DNA of 64,000 bases from Dioszegia crocea (taxonomy: Eukaryota > Basidiomycota > Tremellomycetes > Tremellales > Bulleribasidiaceae), in NCBI GenBank assembly GCA_001600615.1, contig BCKK01000005.1, positions 1,203,559 through 1,267,558 of the forward strand, in the 5' to 3' direction. Numbering within the stretch: position 1 is the stretch's first letter; every line of letters begins with the position of its first letter. The translations under genes and the position numbers were made by a program. The notes beneath the pieces were generated by a model. It was not told where the DNA came from, made no database searches, and was given only the letters and a program-made list of their open reading frames with translations. Below, piece after piece: positions 54,504-64,000 of the stretch.

Positions 54504-55993
54504 ATGAGGCTCACCCTCCGCCTCTTCAAACAAGAAGTCATCCGGCAATACATACCTCCAGCTCGACGACCCCTCGGCGTCGCCCCGGGCCCCTGGGATC
54601 ATATCCGACATCTCCGACTCAGAATCGTAGGACAGCCGACTGTGATTAAGGACGAATTTGCCAGGAAGGCTTTGAGTGAGATGTGAGTGTCTGATAGCGC
54701 GTGATTTTTCGAAGAAGCTGAACTGAGCACCAGGCCGAAAGAGGCGTACTATGCTGTCCATACTGGGCTAAAACCTGGGATTTACAAGACTTGGGCCGAG
54801 ACAGAAGCGCAAGTCAAAGGCTTTACCAAGTACGTCTTCTACAAACGATCTCTTGGGATTTTGGCAGTCCACAATGTCAGCTAATACTGTAGCGCGAAAC
54901 ACCGGAAATTTCCCACCGAAGCAGGTGCCAGAGAGTTTATGCAAGGTTCGACGTGGGAGTCAAAGTCTGCACCTCAGCGCGATGTTCAGTCCACACTGAA
55001 CACCAACAAAAGCTCCCACAGAGCAGCGACTTCGGCCCCATATAGACGTCCTGATCCCAAGGCTGAGTCCAGTACACCAAAGCGCCCTTCATCCCCACCT
55101 ATCCTAATCGACCCATCCCTCCTCCCACCTGATCTCCAAGCCATTTCCGATAAGGGCTACTCTTTCTCCAAAGACAAGCGTCTTGTCGCATATACCGATG
55201 GATCAGGGCTGGGCAATGGGAAAGTTGGTGCGCGAGCGGGACTTGGGGTGTATTGGGGTGAGAAAGGAGAAGCATATACGAGGAATCTGAGTGAGAGGGT
55301 GCCGGGGTACTTGCAGACGAACAATCGGGGGGAACTTCTAGTGAGCCAGATGTGTGCGTATTTGGATCAAGACTGACTTCTCAGTCCGTCATAAGAGCAG
55401 TGGAAGAGTGTCCGTACCCTTCAATCCCATTGGAGATACGTACAGATTCGCAATATACCATAAGCTGTAAGCTGGGCTCTCGGCACGATGTGGCAGCAAT
55501 TGCTGACTCTCAGGTATGACTACATTCCTGCCCAAATGGTTCAAGAATGGCTTTCGGACAGGACCAACCGGTGGTCAAGAAGTGAAGAATTCAGATCTGA
55601 TAAAACACCTCATCGTGCTATTGCGCCGAAGAAAACCTACGGCGGGGGTGAGATTCAAGTATGTCAAAGCGCATGTGGGCTTGGCAGGCAATGAGATGGC
55701 AGATGTGAGTTCTCACTGGTACGAAAGGGGATTTTGAACTGACCGGGTGTAGAAATTGGCAAAGAGGGGAGCATTGATGCCTGAGATTCCAGATAGAGAC
55801 GAGTGGTTGGACCCCGATACGGCAGAGGACGATTTTACGACTGGGCAAGACAGCCCTATAAATGTGGATGTTGAGGTAGGTTATCATGACACTTTGCCTA
55901 GGAAATGCAGCTGACATACAGATTGACGAATCTTGGCTTTTGACGGAGGACGAGATGAATTCGCTGGAGAAGGATTTCAAGCTCCAACCCTAG
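54504..55993 (+). CDS. RNH1: Ribonuclease H1 with N-terminal hybrid-binding domain
   Basis: RNase H1 cuts the RNA strand of RNA-DNA hybrids in the nucleus and mitochondria. The hybrid-binding (viroplasmin-like) domain begins after the first intron: MPKEAYYAVHTGLKPGIYKT with WAETEAQVKGFTNAKHRKFP. The catalytic domain carries all four acidic residues: Asp in LVAYTDGSGLGNG, Glu in QTNNRGELLS, Asp in IRTDSQYTISCM and Asp in HVGLAGNEMADKLAK. TAG ends at 55993 after KDFKLQP. An Arg-rich leader (MRLTLRLFKQEVIRQYI) from ATG 54504 could be a mitochondrial presequence. The next in-frame ATG is split by the intron at 54682/54683, and another lies upstream at 54393, so the start is uncertain. Confidence 0.88.
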
Positions 55994-56076
55994 TTTTGAT
56001 GCGCACCGCCTTGGAAGGACACTATCGGATGCATCTACTCTACTAGCTCAACTGCATACTCGACTTCGACTAATGA

Positions 56077-57457
56077 CTACGCCTCGGCCCTCCTCGCAAT
56101 CTCCTCAGGCGCCAATACAATCTCTTTCCCGCCCACTGTTCCCGTCCGTCCACTCACCCCAAACGTCAACGCATAACCCTTTGGTAATTCCGCCCCCACC
56201 GCCGGCAATTCCAACAATGGCCAACTGGCCGCTCCAGGCTTCTTGAGCACAATCTCCACTTTTGTCCCCAGTATCCTGAATGTACACTCTTCAGGCGCTA
56301 TAGGACCGTACAGCGTCAACGTCTTGTTGATTCGTTTATTGCCTGGGAGATAGAGGTCGAGAATGAGTTCTTGGGCTCCGAATTTCACTGTCGAGCGGGA
56401 TTTGTCGGCTGATTTGGCGAAGGCTGAAACGTGGACCGTGAGGGGGGTTTGATAGTGGTCTATCCGACATGTGACGGCTTCCTCTTTGGACTGGAGGTCA
56501 GCGTTGAACATATCCCCGGGTACTGAGACTCGCCTCGTCTTTTTTGGATCCAACAAAAAGGTGCTTCCCAACTGTACACCCCTCGATCTTCATGAACTCG
56601 TCAAACTCCAATACCCGCCTCTTGCAGCATAGATACCCTTTGGAGCCTTCGTGGAAGATAGCCTGTCGTTTCAGCTTCGACTCTCCCCTAATGACGGAAA
56701 GCACTCACGCCTTGCGGGTGATGTCTGCACTTCGCGGCCTCTCCATCTCCCCTAGACACCTCCTCACCTTCCCATACCTTGCCACACGCCAGTCGCTTGC
56801 ACTTCGCTCCCTCAGGTACGGGCACTTCTGGGTCGTCCTCCTCCACCACAACAGGCTTGGCCGGCTGAGCCGTAGGAGCAGCAGCTACGGCCGGCGCAGG
56901 TGCTGATGTCGACGCAGACTCGCTAGCTGCCGGTGCTTTTGGTGGGGCCGATCCGTAGACTTCAACGCCTTGATCGTTGACATACGAGGTAGGTGCTGTG
57001 GATGCTGCACCGGTTGAGGGGGCGGCATTGGCGGGTTTGACAGAGGTATGAGTGCCCGTCGTACATGGCTAAGAGATAAGCTCTCAGAACGTCTATGCCG
57101 CTCAAAAAACTTACCGGAATAGCCATGAATTGGTCAAACTCTAGGACGGGCTACTTGATCAGCTACAACTACCCGGCGGGCCGTGCATGGAAGCGGACCT
57201 TGGAGACAGTATTGCAACACGCTATCCTTGGGAATTAGCTCATTTTAAATGATCAGGATTAGGAAGCTAATACGCACACCATGATTTCAGTCCCTCGTGG
57301 AACACCTGAACAGCATCAGTTACCAAGCTTCAGAATTCGAAGTTTCCAGAAGGCTCAGGCTACGTACCGGTCCTCCGGAGTGGTAAGAGCACGATCCTTC
57401 GGTATTTTCAGCCTCTTCATACTCCTTTTGACAACCTAGGTGGGTGCAGCGGGGCAT
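56077..57457 (-). CDS. CHORD and CS domain protein (CHORDC1/Rar1-like HSP90 co-chaperone)
   Basis: CHORD-CS proteins bind HSP90 and zinc and act in stress tolerance and complex assembly. The start is ATG at 57457 (MPRCTHLGCQKEYEEAENTE). The first CHORD continues GSCSYHSGGPVFHEGLKSWS and CCNTVSKPVLEFDQFM; the WSCC core appears only with the donor GTGCGT and acceptor ending GATAG. A Pro/Ala-rich linker follows, then the second CHORD: CKRLACGKVWEGEE, CRHHPQGAIFHEGSKGYLCC, KRRVLEFDEFMKIEGCTVGK. The C-terminal CS (p23-like) domain runs from TCRIDHYQTPLTVHVSAFAK to TFRILGTKVEIVLKKPGAAS. The stop is at 56077-56079. It is convergent with RNase H1, 83 bases apart. Confidence 0.93.
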
Positions 57458-57704
57458 GGTGCTCTGATGTGGACTTTGATTGGGCAGAAGTGATGGAGAA
57501 AGTTGAAAGGAGCTCAGAGAGCTCGAATTTAAGGCACGACGGACATCCGGCAATCTCCGCAGCCGACCTACGGCCACCGGCCATGGCTTGCAGTGCAAGA
57601 GGTGGTTGAGAAGCGGGCCAAAGATGGTCGAGAGGGTCGTAATATCTATCTAATGGACAGTACCAAGAGGAATCGTGTAGGCGTGTAGCAATTCAGCGGT
57701 TACA

Positions 57705-60412
57705 TCAATTAAAACGATCGTAAAGCGGCCTTTGCTCCGCACCCTCATCGTCCGATTCCTCCTCTTCCTCGTCCGTCTCTTCCTCGCTACTCGTTTCGTC
57801 ATACTCCGGCACAATCAGACTTTTAGGCGGAGCAGTAAGAATAGTTGGAGGCGGGGACCTGATATCAGCTCAGGACAGTATCAAAGCAAAACTTCAAACT
57901 CACTCATCCTCACTCTCCGTCTCTTCTTCTGACTCGCTATCCAGAAACGCGTCCAAATCTTGGAATTTGCTTTTGACGGGCGGTGTAGATGCTCCTGGGG
58001 AGCCACCAACCAGCGAGCCCACTCGAGGAAGCGAAGTAGCGGAAGAGGATAAATGGAGCGGTATAGCCGGCGTCGGGATACGTGAGGATGCAGAAATCGC
58101 AGTTGGCGCGGCAGGCTTTGGGTTGTCAAGCTAAACAGTCAGTCAAGTTTTGGGACATGACATACCTCAGAATCCCTCAAATTCGAGTCTGTAGGATCGT
58201 CCGTCCACTCTGGCAAACTCTCATACCCAATCATCCGTCTTCTCAGAACCCTCGACATACTCCCAGCCTCCAGCCCTGACTCCTCCACGGCCAATTTCTC
58301 CACTGAAGGTCTCAAGCCCAAAAGGACCGCCTTGACCTGTTCTCTCCGCAAGACTACACCTCCAAGATCTTGCTCGTCGTCCGTCTCAGTCTTCTCGGAC
58401 AAGACCCCACGAAGTAGGGAAGACAGAAGCCGACCGCGGTCCCTGACATCGTACGACGCGTCATATCGGGCCAGGTTGAAGAGGTATTGCGTCAAAAGGG
58501 TGAGCTGGGTTGTCGATGGGGAGAGTACTGCGATTTTAGTCGTGAATGTCAGAATCTGCAATTTGGCCATATTTGACTAATCGTCAGCTTGATCGTCATG
58601 AGAGTCTCACCTCTTGTGCAAAGCCCTTGATAGACTGGCGTAGGACATCTGGGACCCATGCCTCGACACCCTCCCAGCCCAGCCCGTGGGCATTGCCCTC
58701 AGACGCAGCATACTGCCCAACCAGCCAGAAAACGCTCGCTCGCGCATTGGCATTAGCGATGCTGGGTAATTGCTTCGCCAGTCTGGCGACGAGTTTGCGC
58801 GGAGTAGGCGTCGAGGTAGTTTCCGATACGGGCAGCGTAAGAATGACAGTCTTGAGACTGATGACGGCTTGACCGACCAGGTTGTCTATGATCAGCAATG
58901 TCATTTGTGCGGTTTACCTCTTGGACTTCGCAGAAGCCTCATCAGGGTCGCAAGACCGGATGCAGCAATTGTCGGATGCAAGCTGACTAAGCTGCCTATA
59001 GCTCGAACCGCCGCTTCGGCCACTGCATTATCCGGGAAGCGGACATAATGCTACAGTCAGCCATGCTGATGATTGACTCACTTTGACTTCTTTGAGGGCA
59101 ATCTCTGCCGTGTCTGTGGACACCAGCGCAGACATTGCTCTGAGCTTGACCAATTTGACAAATGTCGAATCGGCCGAATGGAGGAATGTGCTCGTGAACC
59201 GAGATTGGAATAGCCACTGTGGTCAGCGCTAATCTTACCGCAAGCTCACAGGTCGTTCTTCCGACATGGACGCGATGACGTCCCAAGCCATCGCTGTTAC
59301 TTCGTCTCCTTCTCCACTTGCCGTAAGACGGAGCAAGGGAGCCACCAGCAATTCCTGCCCCACCAACTTGTGTCCAGGCGGGGCAAGGTGATAGTACGCC
59401 TTGGCCATAGCGAGGACGACAGCCGGGTTGCGGGATTGGAAGAGCGGCTTTGAGCAGTCCAGGAACATGGCGAGATCGATATCCATCCCTTCCAACTCAT
59501 CATCGCTTTCGCTGTTGTTTGGCGCCGGGGGCTGTTCGGGCTTCTCCAGCATCGTCCTGCAGTATCGCGCGAGAACGTTTACCGCTACGAGCTGTCCCCA
59601 CTCGTCTGCGTCCACGATGAGGCGGCAAATGTGGCGGTAGTATGGATGTAGGAGGTCCAGCCTGTCTGTGCAGATCTCGGAGAATGCAGTGAGGGTAGCG
59701 CCAAGGGTCAGGGGCGACTGGGACGAGAGTAGGGTCTGGAGTAGAGGTATAAGCGATGAGAGGGATGAGTTGTCGACCCTGCCATCAGTTCAGTCTAGTA
59801 TGGTACTCACTCGTATACCTTTGCCAGACCTCCGGCGACAGTCTTGCGCACCCACGGATTACGATCATTGACCAGCTTCTTCAGACCTAGCATGACGATA
59901 CCTGCTGTCAGCTCGGCCTCGTCCCGACCCACCTTGGATAACGGGGACGCGTATAGACGTCAACACTCTGAGCGACATGGACCGTATGAGCGGTGAGGAA
60001 TCAGACAAGTCTTTCTGAAAGGTGTTGATACTGAGCAGCAACAAGTCCGAGTTCGTAGAGGCACTATCGTCAGGTCTGCCCTAGATCCCCAGACTTACAA
60101 TCTCAACAGGTAGATATACACCAATTTCCTGATCTCGATACTTGGCGCAACGACATTCTTGACCACTTGAGCAAAGAAGGGCTCCATATCCCTGCCCTTG
60201 GATATACCCGCTATGATCCGCTTCATGCCCTCCAATCGCTCCTTATCATGCCGGCTCTCGAGCAACTTGGAGATCTCCTTGATTTTGTCATCTGTCGTGT
60301 CGAAGTAAGCAGCGGTATTGGAGGATGACGAGCCAGGGAGGATATTAAAGTCTCTAGTGGACTCTTGGAAATTCTCTTTGATGCGCTGTGACAGCCTGTT
60401 GAATGCTGCCAT
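57705..60412 (-). CDS. APL6: AP-3 adaptor complex beta subunit
   Basis: AP-3 beta is a large subunit of the coat that sends cargo from the Golgi or endosome directly to the vacuole. The start is ATG at 60412 ([20 protein letters not shown]). The conserved N-terminal trunk follows: [60 protein letters not shown]. Later exons give the alpha-solenoid ([56 protein letters not shown]). The C-terminal hinge is acidic and Ser/Glu-rich and ends [10 protein letters not shown] with TGA at 57705. It lacks an obvious ear domain, as in many fungal forms. Its start is only 92 bases from the divergent GCN20 start. Confidence 0.9.
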
Positions 60413-60504
60413 TGCAGCTGGTCAATGTGGAGACGACGAATGGTGGAGGGTTTTGGTGACGATTTTGCAACCCGACATTTCCTCCATCACCCATATTCGA
60501 CACT

Positions 60505-62986
60505 ATGGCTCAAGTTGCAAGTGACATTGTAAGTATCCCTCAAGCATAGCTAAAGATAGCGCCGAACCTTCCCGCGTACCGACGATGTGGTCGTTTCTTA
60601 CATCGCCGGCCTGGTCGACGATGAAGATGAGGAAATGGAGGATATTGCGGATATGACCCGTGGAATGCTTCAGAGCGGTCCATCATCTAGCAAGAATACC
60701 GATCTGGACAGCTTGTGAGTCTACTTATTTGCCTAGCTGACATCAAGCATGGAACGCCTCATGGTCTACCTTGAGTCCCAGTCTGCCAAGCGGGTCAAGA
60801 AAATCACTGTCGCTCGACAACTCGATAAAACCGTTCATATGCGCTCTCAAGCCATGTCTGCTACCATCGCCATGTCGGGCAAAGTCGATTTGGAGTCCAA
60901 TACTAAGGGTCAGGCCTCTCGGGTGGATTTGGGGAAATTGGCAAAGGCAGAAGCGAAACTTCGGGCCAAGGTGGAGAAGCGGGCGAGAAAGGGCGGAGAT
61001 CTGTACCAGGGATCGAAACTCATCGACGCTCATCTCAAGCAGCAGAGTTACGAGGAGATGTTCATGAAGGTCAACCCGCTGGATCTGAGCGGGGCGGCCA
61101 AGGGCAAATCGAAGGATGTTCATCTTATCAATATCGATGTGTCATTCGCCAGCAACAAGATTTTGTCGGGTGCGACTTTGACAATGGCCCATGGGAGGCG
61201 CTATGGGTAAGTCCGATTTTGACAAAGCTGATGGCAGTGTTATCGGCCGGAATGGTGTGGGAAAATCTACCCTATTGCGAAACATCGCCCTTCGAGAAGT
61301 CGCCGTGCCGACTCACATTTCGGTCCTATACGTCGAGCAAGAAATTGTCGGAGACGATACTTCTGCTCTGGAGTCGGTCCTCCAGGCCGATGTATGGCGA
61401 CACAAACTGCTCACAGACGAGAAGGAGATCAATGCGCAATTGGAGCAGATGGAGAAGGCACCTGTGGCGGATGGGGAAGAGGGCAAGCTGGATGGCGCGA
61501 AGGATGAACTATCTCAGCGATTGGGCGAGATTCAAAAGAATCTCGTGGATATGGAGGCGGAGACTGGACCAGCGAGGGCTGCGCTCCTTTTGGCCGGTCT
61601 GGGATTCTCAGAGTCGGACCAAAAGATGGCAACGAGGAGTTTCTCGGGAGGATGGAGGATGCGATTGGCGCTGGCCAGGGCGTTGTTTGTCAAGCCCGAT
61701 GTGAGTAATGACCTGACATCGCTGACGATAGCTTCTTATGTTGGACGAACCGTCAAATATGTTGGACTTGAACGCTATTGCATGGCTCGAAGATTATCTA
61801 CAGACATGGCCCGGAACCATCCTCGTCGTGTAAGTCCAAAGCCCAACAACTTGCTGATTTCAGATCCCACGACCGAGCATTCCTCGATCACGTCGCTACC
61901 GACATCATCCACCAGCACTCTCAGCGTCTCGACTACTACAAGGGCAACTTCTCCCAGTTCTACGCCACAAAGACCGACCGGGCCAAGAACCAGAAGAAGG
62001 AGTACGAAGCTCAGCTCGCCTATCGCCAGCATCTCCAGGCGTACATTGATCGATGGCGATACAATGCCAACCGGGCACCGCAGGCTCAGTCCAGGATTAA
62101 AATCCTCGAAAAGCTACCCGAACTGGAACCTCCAGAGGAAGAGGACAATGAGAGTTTCAAATTCCCGGATCCCGAAAAGATCTCTCCACCCTTATTACAA
62201 TTGGACGAAGTCACTTTTGGGTACACTCCCGAGAAGATTATTCTGAAGGGGGTGAATATCAATGTAGACTTCGACAGTCGGATTGCCATTATCGGTCCGA
62301 ACGGAGCTGGGAAATCTACCTTGATCAAACTCCTCACGGGTGCTATTCAGCCCATGAAGGGTTCGGCGACCATCAATCCCAGAGTCCGAATCGCCTACTT
62401 TACCCAACACCATATCGATCAGCTCGACTCTACCATGTCGCCCGTCGCGTTTTTGCAGAACAAGTTCCCGGGCAAGGTGGAGCAGGAGTACCGATCCCAT
62501 TTGGGGCAGTTTGGAATTACGGGCTTGACGGGTATCCAAAAGATTGGGACGTTATCGGGGGGGCAGAAGTCTCGAGTGGCTTTTGCGGTGTTGAGTATGC
62601 AGAGGCCACATATCTTGCTGTTGGACGAGGTGAGTGTTGGCGATCACTTGTCGGGACATCAGCTGAAAATTTCAGCCTACCAATCACTTGGATATCGAAG
62701 GGGTATGTTTTTGGGCCATATCATCGAGACAAAACTGACGGAAATAGCTCGACGCTTTAATCCAGGCCATTGGATCCTTCAAGGGCGGCGTGATCTCCAT
62801 CAGTCACGACGAGAGATATATCCAACGCACGGCCGATCTACTCTTTACATGTTCCGAAGGAACTGTCCGCAAGGTGAGCTATCCGTATCTTGACTCGATA
62901 CTGACACCATGAAGTACGCAGGAGATGTGACTTCCTACAAGAGCCTCATTGTCAATGAGTTAGCGGCGAAAGTGAAGCCTACATAG
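60505..62986 (+). CDS. GCN20: ABCF ATPase Gcn20 (ABCF3)
   Basis: Gcn20 works with Gcn1 on translating ribosomes to activate the eIF2-alpha kinase Gcn2 on amino-acid starvation. The start is ATG at 60505 (MAQVASDI); a 5' intron leads to [20 protein letters not shown]. The N-terminal region is charged and helical. NBD1 has [40 protein letters not shown] and [20 protein letters not shown], with the DEPSNMLD variant typical of Gcn20. A basic linker ([20 protein letters not shown]) joins NBD2 ([49 protein letters not shown] by splicing, [10 protein letters not shown]). TAG ends at 62986. There are no membrane helices, as expected for ABCF. Confidence 0.95.
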
Positions 62987-63318
62987 GCTGGGGGATGATA
63001 GGAGACGATCATAGGAATGTCATTTTTGCCTATGAGCCGATTTGGAGGCGTTTTCGCCTCGAACCCACTATTCTTCTATCATTCTTGTGTCCTTCTTGCA
63101 CCTGGCATGCTCAGTGTCATAGGGAGTGCCCTGGCTTGATAGCGTGCTATGTCCCATGACGGACTTGAGCAGGATTGTAAGAGAAGAGTGAAATGTTGCA
63201 AAGTGGGGAAAGTGGGGGAGGTGGAGGCGGAGTTTGCCGCCCCCACATTCCTGCAATTCTCCACATCATACAACGACCACTACAGCCTTCCATATCTCCA
63301 TAAAGAAGATAGAGTGGC
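62987..63318. other. Intergenic between GCN20 and MTQ1-like
   Basis: About 330 bases. A perfect hairpin (GAGGCG-TTTT-CGCCTC) lies at 63045-63060 in the presumed GCN20 3' region. Otherwise I see only the MTQ1-like promoter. Confidence 0.5.
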
Positions 63319-64000
63319 ATGCTCAGGCTAGCCTGGAGCTCAAACTCCAAATTCCGACCAAATAAGATAGGGCGATTGGACCTTCTGCCCTCGGCACGAC
63401 GCGCCTTATCTGACCGCCCCCCGGTAGATCCCAATATCACAACCCTCCTCCGTAACACGGAGCTCACCCTGGAAGACGCGCGAAACGAGCTGAGATGGAT
63501 CGAAGACGAGGCAAGAGAAAGCGTTCAGAAGCAGGCCGCAGCACTCTTCGGAGGGACCCTGCCAAAGAAGGAAGATGTGGAGGCTATGAAGGGGTTGGAG
63601 AAGGGGGTGGTGATGGGTCTAGTAGAGAGGAGGGCACAGGGAGAGCCGCTGCAGTACATCTTGCGTAAGTCGTATTGCGTATGGAGACTCTCAAGAATGA
63701 ATCCTGACAGATCAGGTAATGTCGACTTTGGCCCCTTGACCCTCATTTGCCGACCCCCTACACTCATCCCACGTCCGGAAACCGCCGATATCTTCACGAG
63801 GCTCGCCGACCACCTTACCGCTTCTTCTACCCCTGACAGCCAGCCGCTACGGATCCTAGATCTCTGCAGTGGCTCAGGGTGTATCCCGATCTTACTCTCC
63901 CATCAACTCCAACACCACCTCGACCGTGCCCTCGGAGTCGATATCAGCCGAAAGGCTCTGGCTCTAGCACGCGAAAATGCCGAGACGCTGAACATAGACA
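63319..64000 (+). CDS. MTQ1: Release-factor glutamine methyltransferase, mitochondrial type (3' end missing)
   Basis: HemK/Mtq1 enzymes methylate the Gln of the GGQ motif in organellar release factors. The ATG at 63319 opens MLRLAWSSNSKFRPNKIGRL, a basic leader suited to mitochondrial import. The N-terminal helical domain follows (ITTLLRNTELTLEDARNELR, EKGVVMGLVERRAQGEPLQY), and after an intron the methyltransferase fold: VDFGPLTLICRPPTLIPRPE and the SAM-binding motif I LRILDLCSGSGCIPILLSHQ, then LGVDISRKALALARENAETL. The catalytic NPPY motif lies beyond the window. The call is firm at family level; MTQ1 rather than cytosolic MTQ2 is inferred from the N-domain and leader. Confidence 0.88.
   Translation, partial: MLRLAWSSNSKFRPNKIGRLDLLPSARRALSDRPPVDPNITTLLRNTELTLEDARNELRWIEDEARESVQKQAAALFGGTLPKKEDVEAMKGLEKGVVMGLVERRAQGEPLQYILRKSYCVWRLSRMNPDRSGNVDFGPLTLICRPPTLIPRPETADIFTRLADHLTASSTPDSQPLRILDLCSGSGCIPILLSHQLQHHLDRALGVDISRKALALARENAETLNID

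Overview
The window is nuclear DNA of a basidiomycete fungus, most likely a Tremellomycete (Cryptococcus-like) yeast. The evidence is a dense gene layout on both strands, many very short introns (often 31-60 nt, commonly with a GCTGAC-like branch site just before the 3' AG), basidiomycete-type DUF6534 membrane proteins, and ordinary fungal housekeeping genes. I cannot name a genus from sequence alone. Gene models below are splice models read by eye; where exon lengths were added up they give intact frames.

Layout. 1-5.5 kb: three tandem paralogues of a seven-helix DUF6534-type membrane protein (the first cut by the window edge). 5.9-13.1 kb: ESCRT-III subunit SNF7, spindle checkpoint protein MAD2, and, convergent to MAD2, an SREBP-escort protein (SCAP/SCP1). 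14.4-15.5 kb: an intron-containing tRNA-Gln and the SNARE BET1. 15.9-25.4 kb: an SRS2/UvrD-type DNA helicase, a GID7/WDR26-type LisH-CTLH-WD40 protein of the GID/CTLH ubiquitin ligase, and the sorting nexin SNX4/ATG24. 27.0-38.6 kb: an ECL1-like zinc-binding protein, the CAF-1 large subunit, the rRNA aminocarboxypropyl transferase TSR3, biotin-protein ligase, an aldo-keto reductase and a small unrecognised zinc-finger-like gene. 39.3-42.0 kb: NADP-glutamate dehydrogenase and an endosulfine (IGO1). 42.5-54.0 kb: two tandem full-length ABCC transporters. 54.5-64 kb: RNase H1, a CHORD/CS HSP90 co-chaperone, AP-3 beta, the ABCF protein GCN20, and the start of a mitochondrial release-factor methyltransferase (MTQ1).

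There is no operon logic; most neighbours are functionally unrelated. A loose nutrient and stress theme (SCP1, GID7, ECL1, GDH1, IGO1, GCN20, SNX4) is visible but could be chance. No transposon, viral segment, CRISPR array or toxin gene was recognised. The most unusual items are the three-gene membrane-protein array, the tandem ABCC pair whose upstream region carries six GTGAC/GTCAC elements, a candidate SUMO-interacting motif inside the SRS2-like helicase, a five-exon zinc-finger-like gene without a recognised family, and the extremely short introns.
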